Assembly (NCBI GenBank): GCA_903813345.2
Contig: CAIIXF020000001.1
Coordinates: 53,211,885 to 53,275,884 of the forward strand
Length of the DNA stretch: 64,000 nucleotides
DNA from: Owenia fusiformis
Lineage: Eukaryota; Annelida; Polychaeta; Sabellida; Oweniidae
Reading direction: 5' to 3'
Shown here piece by piece: positions 45,558 to 59,400 of this stretch; position 1 is the stretch's first letter, and each line of letters begins with the position of its first letter. The notes beneath the pieces were generated by a model. That model saw only the letters and a list, made by a program, of their open reading frames with translations, made no database searches and was not told the DNA's origin. The translations under genes were made by a program, and so were the position numbers.

Positions 45558-47271
45558 CTTGTAAGCTAACTTGCGAGAATGTATCTGTATAGTAAGTCCA
45601 AGCCACCACAGGTACATCATATCCTTCCAAAGAGTGGCTGGTGAAACCATATGTGTTTGATGTGAATGTAAGAAAAAACTAATTTTATTTTTCTTTACTG
45701 AAGTATTCCTGTCCCATTCCTGATGTTTCTCATCTTATGTCTACCAGATGTCCTGAGCTGTTGAAGCTTTGATTACTGATAAGCTTAAACTACAATGCTC
45801 AGTGGTAGTGATGACATGAGCACAGCAGAGCATTATTTAATTGTTGATATGTTATGGATTACCAGTGACCTGCTTTACTCAAGCAATGGGGTTCATTGTA
45901 AACACTGGCCTGATCAACCAATGTTTACAGACATGAAGCCTGTTTACGCTTTGGGAAACAAGTCTATTGAAATCCAAAGGACATTGCAATATTATAGTTT
46001 TGTCCCTGCTTCTGTTTAAATGAGGTGGACGAACTTGTGACCCTCTGGGGGTGAGTGCCACGATGGACAAGAGCTCTGTCCATTTGCTTCATCGAAGTGT
46101 TTCCCTACTACTGACTGTAGGTTCCCCTCATACCCCCAGTTCCACTTTCAAGCAACTGTCCCAGCTTGTGACCCCATCCACTGCAATGGATGTGCCCATC
46201 AAGTTTGAATCCTACCTCGCCTCCCTAACTGCCTTTGTACTAAAGGGGCAATGGTTACTGAATTTGAATCATTCTCAGTACAAATGTTATGAGATATTAT
46301 CTGAATCCTTCCAATTGGAAACTGTTTGTGAAAGGATATATCTTGAAGATACGTTTGACTGATTCAAATTCATTTGACAACCCTTTACTTTTTGGCCAAT
46401 TCATATCACATGTGTGATATTCAAAATTTATAATTGTACTATGTGATTAACCAGTCTTATTTCCAGGACTGTAACACTTTTATTCCAGCCCAGCATGAAC
46501 CAAGTGATGACCTTCAACCTAATGAACATTGTACACTATGCTATATAAAAGTAATCTGAACTGATGAACACTATCATGATTGCTGTTCGATTAAAGTGAC
46601 TTATTTGGTGTACCCAATGAAGCAACGATATTGGGAGCCACTCTTAATATTGACATTGAGAATTAAAGCTTATGAACAGAGACATGTACCCTATACTTAT
46701 AAGAATTGATTCTGCAGCTTTGTGATGACTCTGCATTTTGAGGAAGGACACAAAGAATGGCTGACAATCTCAATTTTATATTGTACTAGAGACCATGCCA
46801 ATACTAAACATATTCTCCTATTATAGTGGGAAGCCAGTGACAATGACTGTATCATCAATGAATGTGATGGTAAGAACGTTTGATAAACTTATACAAACAG
46901 CATGGATATTACTTCAAACCTTCACAAGAACCATGACCTACAAGAGAAAGAAGAAAGACACTGATGCTGCTAGAGACATTTTTTGTAATTAAATGTGATT
47001 GTTTATTAGATTATGCTAGCCTTTTTATGTTATGTATTTCAGGTGAGAAATCAAGAAAAGTGTAAACTAGCATTGCATTTGATTTAGACTTATGTTTCTT
47101 AAGTAGTAAACTGATTATACATTAAAACCTTATTGTGTATATATGTTTATCAATTCCTTTACTAAGTACTATGTTGTAAATGATGTGTGAAATGCTTATT
47201 TTAGGTAATGTGTTTATATATGATTTGCATCTTTTATCAATAATTTCATAGTTCGAGGACGAACTGTTTTT
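45558..47271 (+). other. non-coding interior of the retrotransposon
   Basis: Occupies the place of pol but shows no protease, reverse transcriptase or integrase motif. Frames at 45795-46019 and 46051-46362 (about 74 and 103 codons) are unrecognised and separated by stops. The last 40 bp (GTTCGAGGACGAACTG) resemble the 3' end of gypsy-type pol/internal regions. Confidence 0.6.
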
Positions 47272-47284
47272 AAAAGGGGAGCAG
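47272..47284 (+). promoter_or_regulatory. polypurine tract
   Basis: AAAAGGGGAGCAG directly abuts the 3' LTR, as required for plus-strand DNA priming in LTR retroelements. Confidence 0.8.
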
Positions 47285-49824
47285 TGTGACGATCCTTCAG
47301 ATTACTTTGAGCATGGTTATGTAATCGCCTTGAAGGATTGTCACTTTGTTTAACTTTTTGCTCTTCACTTTATCAATTGTGCTTTTAGTTACTCAATATT
47401 TAAAGAGTTATGAAATAATTTAAATTCTGTAAAAGGGTAGTACTTTGGCTATACTCTTAAAGTATAGTTAAAGTTTAATCATTTTACTCTATATTTATAT
47501 TTAGGTTAATAACCTTCTCTTGTGTTTTTCATGTAATATTATTTACAGGATTAATGTCAACATATATATTTTGTTTATAATAAGAGTTTAATCTGAAGGT
47601 TTTAGGCCCAGTTTCATGTTTAATGTTATGTTACAAACTTTTTAGAAAGGGCAGTTGTCTGGGTTTGTTTTCAAAATCCAAAGTGAGGCTTATTAAGCTT
47701 GATTTAAGTAAATAAGCACGTTTTAAGTGAATTGTCTTTTTCTGGGCTTTTATGATTCGAATTCAAGCCGGCCAGACATGGAAAACATTTTGTGGAATTT
47801 TAAACATTAAATCGTCACTAAAATTGGATATTTATATTGCCGCAGATAAACCAACTTAGGTGTACGAGTTGGTAAAGGTAATTGACTTGATTTAATTGTA
47901 TTTTTGCAGAGTTCTAGTCTTTGAAAAGAAGTATCTGTACACTTGATTTTTTCCTTAATTTTATTTATTTGCCTTGTGAACATCCCATGTTTAAATTGTC
48001 GCAGGGATTGTTAAGGAACATTTGACAAGGTTAACGCAAAGTTACACGCAGAGTTTTTGTCTTAAAGAACCTATGTAACTTATTAACCAGCGTCGAAAGC
48101 AAGGTCCCGGGGTTCTTACGAAATCTTCCATACAACATCCCCACAGGAAATCGTTTAGGAATATTTGACAAGGTGTACGAAAAGTTACGGTCTTTACGAA
48201 CCTAATGTAACTTGCTCTAAACCAGAGTCAACTGCAAATTCCAGGGGTTCATAGACATCTCTATACGACATTCCCCCCCCCATCCAGCTTGGGACTGATT
48301 TAGTTTGTTCACAGGGTAAATTTTATTGATACACTAGAAATACTCCTTTGTCTATTTGTATGTTAAATTCTGGGTAATTTAAAGTTGAAATCCCGGGCTT
48401 ATGGGACCATTATCAAACAACTGATCATTGAAGTACTTTTAAGGGTCATGGTCATTCGAACCCCATTTTCGGACTTAAGACACCCCCTCCCCTTCTAGTT
48501 TTCCATGTCTGGTCTAATTCTATGTTAACCACATTCTAATTCATTATAGATACTAGAATACTTTTAAAATACTGTTTCCCATTTGTTTGTCAATTGTACC
48601 ATAGTCTGATAGTGGCAAAATTATTTCCCACTTTTCATGTGAGTAGTATAGAGAGTTGATTTCAACCCCACCAGGGATTATATAAAATTGCACTGTTGAG
48701 TTACATTGTTGGAAAAAGACACATTTTAGGCTTTATTGCAAATTGTTTAACTGAACTTCCATTAGCTGTGCTGTTTTATGCATGTTTGGTTTGAGAGATT
48801 ATTTACTTGATATACCATCTCGGCAGTACTGAATTGTGTAATGTTTCTGTAGATTAGTAAATAGAAATAGAGTCGTTTTTATACATTATATGAAAATCCA
48901 CAGAATATCTCTTGTTGTGTTCGATTGTTTATATATATGTTAGAAAATTCCCCTTTCATTTTATCTGAAGTAGATTCTGGATTCAAAATAGATTCCGACT
49001 AAATTCCAGGTGACTTAAGTGATACTAACATTCAAGCAACAAGCTTTATCTTAGCTCATATTTGCTAAGGGCTTCTTTGAATAACAATCACTCACAATAA
49101 GTCATACATATATTTTCCCAGAAACTATGCAATAGTGCAAAGCTAAAGTACAATCCAGGATCTTACTTTCTTATTTAACTCTTGTCTTACATGTCTTATT
49201 GATAATATTAGTGAGAATTTCATTCACCCTAATGAGTTTGACAGACTCTTGATTTGAAATAGCCCTACTTTAATTCTTACAAAATCTCCCATTTTAAGTG
49301 TGAACAGTGAGCTTTATATACAGCTCGAAGTCCATTGTAGCCCCCAGTGGCTAAGACTTCTACCTGGTTATACTCACACCCTAACATTATACTTATTTGA
49401 TACAACTGAACACTGGGCACATTCAGAATCTGGAGTCTGTTGCCATTCGCCTTTATGAGACAAACAACTTACATTGAAAACTGACAAATCTTACTTAGTC
49501 TATATTCAGATTTTGTTATCCCGTAATTGTTTTCCCGAAATTGTCCCACTTCATCCCAATTATTTTTATCCCAGAATTTATCCCTAAAATTTTATCCCTA
49601 ATTTATCCCTAAATTTTCATCGCAAAATTTATCCCAATTTGATCCCATTTTGTTATGATACTGTGAACACGGATGTTGTTCAATTAAATAGGGATACACA
49701 TTTCAACTTTTACTTGAACTTGTCCCGAAACTAAATTAATTAAAACATCAAATCAAACTATTGATTCTTAGACTGTATTCTGTTTACGACCCCCAAACCA
49801 CGCTACCACACGAGGGTCGTGACA
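47285..49824 (+). repeat. 3' LTR (2,540 bp)
   Basis: Near-identical to the 5' LTR. The TATATAAA copy is at 48679-48686, and the poly-C run is nine instead of ten. Confidence 0.9.
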
Positions 49825-52800
49825 ATTATGTCTCCTCCCCCTCATCACGGTTTGAGAGTATAACTACTTATATTGCAAACATTTCTGTAGTTTTGAGGTA
49901 GATGACCTCTCTTAGGTATATTCATTCCAAAATAAAAATATTTGTTAGGGATCAAAATGTGCTGTAGCGAGGCTTCACAGATTGAAAGACAGCGGCACTA
50001 ATTTCATTACCTTTGGCGTATAATAGCATTACCTTACCTGAAAAAATAAATATTTTTTCAAAGTATAAGGACCTAAGTTCAACTTGAATTCAGAATTAAC
50101 ACGTGTGTGAATCTAGCCAACACTGACAAATGTATCCTATTGAGAAAATGTCTACTAATGAAGATGTATATTGTATAAAATGTATTTTATGATTAATGGC
50201 GACTTTTGTGCAATGCTCAAGATGATCTCCAAACTTTTCTCAGTTTGAATATGACTACATTGACTAAAAGTGTGTTTAATGTTTTGATTTTTTGTTGATA
50301 TTAAATTTAATTTAAATAAATAGTATTAAAGTTTGTATGTATAGTAGATATATTTGAATTGAGTTGAATATTTGCTATAATGTATAGTTTATGCATTTTT
50401 GATAATCAGTTAGTTACGGTACCATATAGCTTTAGTGATGCAAGATGATGTATACATCTATCATTTTTAGAATAAATGTCAAGTCAAATTTTGAAAATCT
50501 TCCTCTTTTGCATATAAACATCAATAGACTAGTATTTATAAACATTTAGTGACGTCTTTTCTATAGAAGTTCTTTTCAATAATATTTCATAATTTTATTG
50601 AATGATGATTATCACCTGGAATCTGATATTAGTATTAAATTATGAACTGACTTTGAAATTCTGTGAAAAACAAAGTTTAATGAATCAGAAAGTTGCATGT
50701 TTTGGATAAAAGGTTTGGGTTCAGCCTGACGTTTTCTGCACCTGACAACTGAGTTCAGAAGATTCTGTTAAATAATTGGCTTTTAAAGAGTTGTTTGTCA
50801 CTTTAAATGAATGTCAATAAAAATGAAAAGTAACATGCAAGGTTACATACAGATGTTCTCTTTAGTATGATGTCATTATAAATTTAAGCCCATGTTTTCA
50901 TATTTTATATTTTCAATAAAAAAAAACATTTCCCCATTCAGCCATTAGGGGCATTATTGTGAGTTACGCTTTCCTTTAAATCATGTTTTAGGAAGTAATG
51001 AATAGTAAGATTTATATTGAAGTACCTGATGACGAGACAAACATCCTTGTTGATTGTTAAGAATTTATTTAAGAAAAAATGGTTAAATGGCATAGGGGGG
51101 TATTTATCACTCCGACGGGTTTCCTTTATATATCAAATCAATGATACCACAAACCCCAGGCCTCTGTCTGTGTTGAGTCACTAACAACTGTTAGGAGGAA
51201 ACAGGCATTAATAATTAATAAATACGTTTTCAAATCATCTACCACAAAAAAGACTTTCAACAGAAATAATTTTTCAAGTTTTGTTTTGATTGGTGTACCA
51301 TCTGTAATATTTTTTGTTGGTATCATGCAGATTTTGTGGTAGTCTTAAAAGGTTTGAACTCAACTAAAGTCATGATTGGCTAATGATTTTAAAATGCGGG
51401 TATCAAGTTATGGTACTTAATTATTTTACCAAATGCAAAGTCTACATTTTGTTTGATTATGAATTATAACCAAAGCCTTAAATAATCCATCAAAGTACAA
51501 AAACAACAGGAAAGTTAGGATGACCGAGTTCAAAAAGATTTAAAATAATCCAAGTCAAAGGCCTTTTGCAATTTATTTTTTATCTGTTGAGGAGTTTGTT
51601 TCATCAGTAAATGTCAGCACTCAAATTAATATATCATGCTAGTTTTGATTATTTCATGCCATTTCTTAATTAAATTTTTAAAAATTGTTGATTTTATTTC
51701 ATTTTGGTACAATATAAAGCATTGCCTCCATACTGTCCTAATTTGTTTTTTTTAAATCGTACAATTTTTCACATAATTTTGAATTTTAGAAAATGACTGT
51801 CATGGCAATTTATTTAAAGACAAACACTTGAAAAACATTGACAAATGCCCCTGTCCAAGCTGTAAAGTGGTGTTTGGTAAAAACCTGTATGTTAGACAAG
51901 ATTGTCTAATGATACGTCACACTTTCACAGTTACACATTTAGGTGGAATTCATGATTTAAATCTTTGGTAAGCATGCTGATCAAACACAAACTCCTTTGC
52001 TTGTGTGGTATCACAACAGGACATCAAATTGATGCAAAATGAATCATTTGAAAACAAAAGGGGCATTATCTGTTAAGCACGAACAAAGTTTGTCTCAGAT
52101 ATTAAGATAAGACTTGATAAAATGCAATTAAAAGATTCAGTTTTTTTAGCATTTTAGCAATTAGCACCATCAGTATTGGTGAAACATTTTAATAAAAGTT
52201 CAATTAACTCTAAAAGTTCACCTCTGATGTTGGACAAAGTAACATTTGTATCAGAAGCAAATATTATTATTTTATGATTCTTGTGTGCAATTGACTAACC
52301 CAACTGGTTACATTGAATATATTTGCAGTTTTTTTCTCATGCGGGATTTTCCCATTTGCAGTTTTTCATTTAATACATAGATGTATGCCTGAAAATAAAA
52401 TTTCAACTTTATAAATGATTGGTGAGAGTGGTGAAGTCGTTTTCAGTCAGGACTGGTTTAAAATCTTTCTTTTCATCAAAGAACACCTTTCTAACGATGC
52501 TCACATTTTAGTTTTGACTTCTTTGTTGTATTTTTAAATCCTTACAGAATGTAACTCATCAAGCAAAATGACAAAGAGAATCCATGGTTTAAGGCACGGC
52601 ATTTATCATATAATGACAAACATGAATATCTTAATTCAAGAAAACATCTCATCATTTTTTATCATATACAATATATCATATATGACATGATATAATTCAC
52701 GCTGTTCTCTATATAAAAACCTACATTTTATTTAAAGAGGAAAGAGTCAGAAGGCAGAAAATGGATTTATTTATTTTAATAACGCTTAGTTGTTAATATG

Positions 52801-54329
52801 ATTGTTCAACATAGAACATGTATATACATGTATTTATAAATACGTTTTAGGATGAGACAAAATTTTATTGATGAAGCTGTTGTTGTGATGGTACAATGAT
52901 TCACCTTTCTAATAACCATCAGTGGGCTACTGTTACGCCCTCTATAGAACCTGTTATATCCTCTATAGAAACTATATTAAATAGCAGACGCCACCCTAGA
53001 ATATGCCATCTATAAAACTTTATCAACATATAATTGCAGATTAAAATAACAAGATATATTGAATTTTAGTAGATTTATTCCATCTATTAAATAAATAGAA
53101 AATATAATTACATCATTTGACTTCGAACCGATTGGTAAATCATCTTGTTAAGTGACACTATAATTACATCATTTTAGTTCACATAGTTTACAGGTCTATG
53201 AAACTTACTTTTGGTATACATTTATCACGATTTCAAAAAATCAACCCAACCATTGTTCAAACTAGGTTAAAAAACATTCAGTTAAATCTAGGATTAATCT
53301 TGTTTTTTAGTCTTGAGAATATTCAAGGATAAGTTTACAAAAAATAACCATGCCTGACCCCCCCCCCCCCCCAATAACCTAGTCAACGAAACACAGATTT
53401 TGCATAAGGGCAAATTCCTTTGAACAGAAATAGGGTAGTCTAAAAAAATATTTTCACTTAATACTGGACAACTTGGGTCTTTCAGTTTTGTAAATTCTGT
53501 TAATTCAAATTCTCTGTAAAGATTTGGCTAAATTTCAACATTAATGATAGAAATCTCTATATTTCATTCTTGATTCATTCTTTACCCCTCCAAACAAAAT
53601 AAAATTACAAGTTGTAATTTGAGAAGAACAGTTTCAGAGATCTTGCAATCATACATAGATGTGTTGATTGGAGGTTCTCAGTACAAGAATTTTTTATCAC
53701 TGCTTGCTGACTTGTTTCATCAGTTATCAATCAACATTATGCGCAACACAATATGTCAACAACATTAACAATGAATTTTGAAAATATTCTGCAATAACGC
53801 CATTAACATTACTCTGGGCAACGATGGGATAATGGTCTTTGAAGAAAGATATAATATTAAATAAGTATTTAGTATTAAACTTATTAAATCTTTTAATTCA
53901 GAGACAAGAAGACAAAATTACTTACAGCCTTTAAATTATAATATTAACATTCCTTTTTACTATAAATTGTTGACCTTATATATATGTACAGCATTGTGTG
54001 GATAGAAAAGTATAAAATAGGTCAGTAAATGATTGCCAAACTAGAAGAATCACTTGAACAATCCAACTGCCAGTGATAACATGTATACCATATTGGTTCA
54101 TGTTACATGTACAATTACATTAATTTGGCATTGTTAAACTAATTTCTTACCCTTTTTGCTAGTTCATTTCTATATAAATTCTCAGCTCAGTGAAATAAAA
54201 TTGTCATATTAAAGGTGTAAATTGCAAATATTCTGCCTTATAGTACTATTGGTACTATAATGTAGCATTGCAATAGTATTCATTTTTACGTCTTCATTAC
54301 AGTACGGTACTCAATGAGGTATACATGTA
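49825..54329. other. non-coding; poly-C run
   Basis: AT-rich intergenic sequence. A homopolymer of 15 C lies at about 53358-53372. No supported exon. Confidence 0.45.
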
Positions 54330-54480
54330 CAGTAAAACCTGTCTAAGTGGAACACCTTTGGTACCTCTACGAAGTGTTCCACTAGATTTAACATTAAGTC
54401 CATTGGTCTTAGGACTTTGAAGTGTTCCACCAACAGAGATCTTCCACTTCTAGAAGTGTTCCACTTTACAGGTTTCAATG
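54330..54480. mobile_element. pogo-like MITE, copy 4
   Basis: 151 bp flanked by TA. The left end is CAGTAAAACCTGTCTAAGTG; the right end on the reverse strand is CATTGAAACCTGTAAAGTGG (two changes). Internal GTGTTCCACT repeats lie on both halves, as in the copy at 20160. Confidence 0.65.
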
Positions 54481-54613
54481 TATATTTACAAATGTGACAT
54501 CTTTAATAAGTTAATTTTATATAAAAGGCAAGAGCTATACACCACGAAGTTCCATGATCCTCTCATTCTAACAAAATAACATTAAATGCATACTACTTGT
54601 GCTTGCAGCTTAG

Positions 54614-54725
54614 TTACTTTCCTATATAGTCCCATATAGGATATAAAATCATGAAATACATGTATTGTATTACTTTCCTATATAGTCCCATATAGGATAT
54701 AAAAACATAAAATACATGTATTGTT
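54614..54725. repeat. 56-bp tandem duplication
   Basis: TTACTTTCCTATATAGTCCC and following bases are repeated with a period of 56 bp. A partial, diverged third copy follows to about 54775. Confidence 0.75.
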
Positions 54726-54775
54726 TTAGAAAATTACATGAATTGTTAGGATATAATAACATAAAACATTAGTTT

Positions 54776-55614
54776 TTACAATTACATGATTGCTATGTTA
54801 TAATAGAGAAAACTTGGTTGAAAACGAGTTAACAACCAAACCTAGTCATCCTTCATGAGTATGAAGCTACAAAGCTTTTTTGTATAATTTGTTTGACTTT
54901 ACTTTTGTCTTATAACAGCAATTGAGAAACTAAACTATGTTCTGAAGCATTCTAAAAGATGGATGCTTCTTTGTGGCATTGAAGTTAAGTCAGGCTAAGA
55001 CTCTGCATTAACTAAATCACCTCCTTATTTGGCAATATTCACTCTTGAAAGGAGAGGTTTTTATGGAACAAAGATGATCTTATCTATACTAAACAAAGTC
55101 TGAATACTTGCCTTCTTTCCTCGGCAGGTATTCACAAGGACACAATACAGGAAAGAGTGGCGTACAATTAATACATTTTTACACAAAATGCACCATATAT
55201 TTTTATTTCTACTACAGTACTCTTAAAAATCAAGCCACCATTTAAATTTAAATTCTTCTATCCTCAAAAATGGAGCCACCATTCATGCACGTATGTTTTT
55301 CTAGTTCTTGTATATTTCTTCTTTGGTCCTGGCTATTTAATGTTTCCTTATATGACACACATGTACTATCTACTATTCAATGAGTACCTGATATATTGTA
55401 TAAATATACATCTTTCTTTTCCTCTTAAATAGTACATGTTTATATAGTATAGAGAGTGAACTGTCCCTTTTTCCTCTCATTCCATTATACAAGTACAGAA
55501 ATACAGCAAACAAGGGCAAGCAGTGATCTCCCAACATCAGGTACTGAACTTTGTTTGAAATTTGAAAATTCATACTCCACCTTGTCAAAAATCTGTTTGC
55601 ACCACATCAAAACA
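54776..55614. other. non-coding downstream of the chimaerin gene
   Basis: No supported exon. Minus-strand AATAAA motifs occur near 55200 and 55647, either of which could end the chimaerin 3' UTR. Confidence 0.35.
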
Positions 55615-55735
55615 AGGTATTAACATGCAAAAATGTCCCACCTGCCATTTATTACAGATACTGACTGCAAAACACCAACAACCGCAAAAAAAAGTATAAG
55701 AGTATGTCATCACTTTCTGAGGTTGTCATAGTTAT
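55615..55735 (-). repeat. dispersed repeat family R, copy d
   Basis: The reverse strand contains GTTGTTGGTGTTTTGCAGTC, TCTGTAATAAATGGCAGG, and CATTTTTGCATGTTAATACC followed by TTGTTTTG, the same block order as at 31118, 32005 and 61610. Confidence 0.45.
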
Positions 55736-56273
55736 GAAATGTTGGGATATTTTGACAAAAACAAGTAAAATTAGGGATTAAGCACCCTGATGAGAATATG
55801 ATGGGAAGATCACAAGAGAGCACAAAGCTAGTACTTTTGGAACATTCCATACAAAACAGTCACTTGGCAACATACTTGAGAAGAGTATGTACATAAATTG
55901 CACCATTTGTTCAAGATTCTATATCAACTAGATCACTGTTAAGTTTGTCAGATCCATCCCCAGATCCCAAGGTCGATCCCAGACAGGGTATAGTGTAGTC
56001 CAGATATTTCTTCATGCCTATGGTAAGCATTTGGACAAGCCTTTGCTTGGCTTAGAAATATAACAACAATGAAATATCAATGGTGGAGGCAAACTTTTAC
56101 AGAAAATCATTCATTCAGATTTTTTATCTGCGGAAATAAACTGCAATAGTTGCATTATATCCCATTTAGCTTAATTTTTCCTGCCCTATTTTTAAATCCT
56201 GGCTACACACTAGCAACTTCTACAAATTTTGCACCTCTTAATACAGAATATACAATTAACAATAGACAGTCCA

Positions 56274-56451
56274 CTACTTGTCAAATATAGTTGATTGAAA
56301 AAGTATCAACAGTTCTATGACCTCCTTCTCAAACTTAACGGCAGTGAGACTAGTGATTGGGTCAGTGTCTATTGATCTCAGCAATGTTGGTGCAAAAACT
56401 GTAGCCAAATTTTCTGCATTCATCATATTGCTTTTACATTTATCAGTCACC
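56274..56451 (-). CDS. CHN: chimaerin last exon: RhoGAP C-terminus and stop
   Basis: Acceptor TTTACAG|GGTGACTG; 178 nt ending in TAG at 56274-56276. Encodes [20 protein letters not shown] and the terminal helix ending [12 protein letters not shown]. Confidence 0.9.
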
Positions 56452-59400
56452 CTGTAAATACAATATAGAATTATGACAACTAGTTGGTATTGGATCTTGG
56501 GTATATTATGATTTATTTTGATTTTGAATTTGCTTTCTGATAAAATGTTTGAACAATAAGTACCCCAGGATTGTGGGATGAGAGAAAATAGAGTTCTTTT
56601 GGGTCTTCTTGTATGCTATATTTTTAGACCTGTATCACATGTATTATATCGATTCAACAATTTTTTGAAGGAAAATCTTATTGCTGAAAAAGTGTTAACT
56701 TTTCAGAAGCTCTTTTACTTTACTCATACTTTGAAGCTCTTATATCTTCACTGTATCTCAGTAGTCTACCCTCCCAGCATTTGTGTAATTTAAACTTTAC
56801 CTGTGAAGATGTGCCATAAGATACTTGAGTGTGTGGTAGTGAGCTGGGGGTAGTTGATTCACTGCATCACGTAACAGCTTTGATTTCCCCTCATCACTCA
56901 TGTTGTTAGCATCTGTAGCTGCAATTGTAGGTAAATATAGCTTTATAAACATCATTATACACTCCTCCCTGTTTACATGTATGTGTGTGCGATTTCATTG
57001 AAATTTTATATCTGCTTATTTAGAAGCATATTACACTTTCAGATGACAATATTTGGCTATTAAGCGGCCATTTTGAAAAATGAAGATCATTTTTATGTGT
57101 GTTATTTTATGATTTTTGATGAAACTGAAAAAGTAGTGGAGGGATTTTGTGAAGATTTTCTCGACGGACAGATTTTTAGATCTAAATTTTCCGGGACATT
57201 CAAGGGCTTTGCGAGATCCTGCAAATAGGCCAAATTTTGATCGAATTTGCTGGACAATCACGCTAATTGCGGGATGGTTGACACGTCTGTTAGAAGCTGG
57301 TTGGAAGTCCCATGGGGTTACATAACACATATAAATCGTATACGCAAGTTATACTCACTGACTGCCTCTATGAACATGGGATATTCTGCAAATGTTATAA
57401 GTGGGATTGGGAGGAGACGGAAGTAAAGCTTCAAGACACTTGTAATTGTATTGTGATCCTCATATCTCCCTCTTGATATATCTGCCTGGTCACCATCTAG
57501 AAATAAGAGAATGATAGTCCATGTACATGATTCCAGTATTAAGACTTTGGACAACCGTCGTATGTCATTAGATGAATGTGGATGAATTAAGCAGTTCAAA
57601 AATCTAGATTAATTGTTAAATTATTAAGCCTAATTTGACTTGGGAAAACAGTTGAGTTGGTTACCATTAAAATTTCCATTGGGCGGAAAAAGTATATTAG
57701 CTAGCCTATATATAGAAAGTTATGTGTGTCATCAATCAAACACATAACATAATCATAACAAAGCACAAGCCAAAATTACAAAAGTGAAACCATTTGTTTC
57801 GGACACTGACTTCCAAATACTGTTACAGACACCATTCAATGGTCACAAAAATGGTGGCTTAAACGATAATTCACTACTTCTTCATGCTGATGTAAAAACA
57901 TAAATTCTAACATAAAACATATAAGTCAAAGATAAGTGCAGTTTGTATGCCTATGTCAATAATCTGCAAAAGGCTAATAACCCCATATTAAGCAGATATA
58001 TAATTCAACAGTGATAAAATTTGAAAGGAATATAATTTAAAACATTAACATTTAAAAATAGATGTATGGTTTACAACTCATTTAAAATTGTAAGGAGACT
58101 CCCTGGTTGGCCCATGTACCCCCCTAGGAATTCCCTTTATGTTGGAATACTGCCAGGCTACTGCGTTGACATTGCCCCTCTTTACCAGTGGTGCAGGCTT
58201 GTTGCTGTGCACTGGGGACCATTTACATGAAAACATGGACGTGAAATGAGTTGAGTGCTCTGGATAAAAATAGATCTATATTAAGAACTATTTAATTGCT
58301 GCTATTGACATAGGCATAGTATGATGATTTAAAACTATTTAGACTGTCACAGTCTAAGATGTCACCTGGTAGAGTGTTCCATTTAGCTATTGTCCTAGGG
58401 AAATAGCTAAATTTGTATGCATAGTTCTAGTTGATGGTGTATATACTTAGAAGGATGATGTATATGTTGTGTATTGTGACAATGTACCATAGAACATTAC
58501 ATGGCTACATAGACACATGGTGAAAAAACACAAAGGACCACATGACTCAAAAAAGCGGAAACTGTATATAAAATTCCCGATACCAATTAAAAATTGTACA
58601 ATTAAGTTCAATCAACCTATGAAATGATAATAATTGATTTCCTGGGGAACCTTATTTTAAGATTTACCTAATGTTTATTGATTGCTACAGTATTACATTA
58701 TGAAATTACAAATATTTAGACTTGTGTATGACTGTATGTATCAATGTTGTGCCTCCCACTTGTAACATACTGTATAATGCTATGTATTATACAATGCTAT
58801 ACATTGCTGTATGCAATAACATATAATACTGTATACAATGAAGCTCTGGGTAAGTGCTCTGGGTAAGCTGTTTCCTCCTGTTCGCCAGTTTTTCTGACAT
58901 AGAAAAAAATGACTGTTTGATGAGTAGGGCAAAATATGACTTAAATACACTTCCTAAGAATTCAAATGTAAAATAATTGTTATCGTTTTTCTTTAAACTT
59001 ATTCTTCGTAAACGTTCTGGAATGAATCAGGTATTGAATTACCAGAAGATTCACTTATACTGTAAAGCAGCCTTTGCAATAGTCTTGTCCTAAAAATTAC
59101 CAATAGCTAAGTTGGCACCCACACCACAGTAAGCATACATATGTATGTAAAAAAAATGTACATGTATATTCAAATGTATCAGCTTGTACTGGTTAACAAA
59201 CAGGAGAAAATCAACTTGATTACGATGAAAAAGCATATATGATACAGATCAGGATACCCACATACCAGTTAACCACATTACATTAGTTTACTTCGAGATA
59301 CATACTATTTTTGAAGTTCAGATCTGGCATTGAATAAAAACACAAATACTCATATTACATGCTTTAAATAAAATAGAATGCAAAACCAAATAATGATAAA

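Larger units (their letters stand above)
39740..49824 (+). mobile_element. Gag-only LTR retrotransposon, ~10.1 kb, recent insertion
   Basis: Two LTRs (39740-42280 and 47285-49824) bound a 5.0-kb interior. They are of TG...CA type with inverted ends TGTGACGATCC / GGGTCGTGACA. ATTA flanks both outer ends (39736-39739, 49825-49828; ATTAT if one shared T is counted). Comparing the LTRs by eye I found only one substitution (G 39921 versus A in the right copy) and one C in a poly-C run, implying very recent insertion. The interior has one Gag frame (42411-45557), a 1.7-kb non-coding tract, then GTTCGAGGACGAACTG and a polypurine tract. The Gag capsid and zinc knuckles and this 3' end fit the Ty3/gypsy (Metaviridae) group. 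No protease, reverse transcriptase, RNase H or integrase was recognised, so movement would need enzymes in trans. Confidence 0.9.

Noticed and set aside
45795-46362. Remnant protease or reverse transcriptase in the retrotransposon interior
   Set aside because: I looked for D-T/S-G, YxDD and integrase zinc-finger patterns and saw none; the frames are short and unrecognised.
57031-57330. 99-codon minus-strand frame next to a chimaerin exon
   Set aside because: It is intronic, not contiguous with the exon frame, and the exon junctions fit perfectly without it.
58321-58480. Possible LINE reverse-transcriptase tail
   Set aside because: A vague resemblance to a repeat-like phrase only; no motif that I can support.
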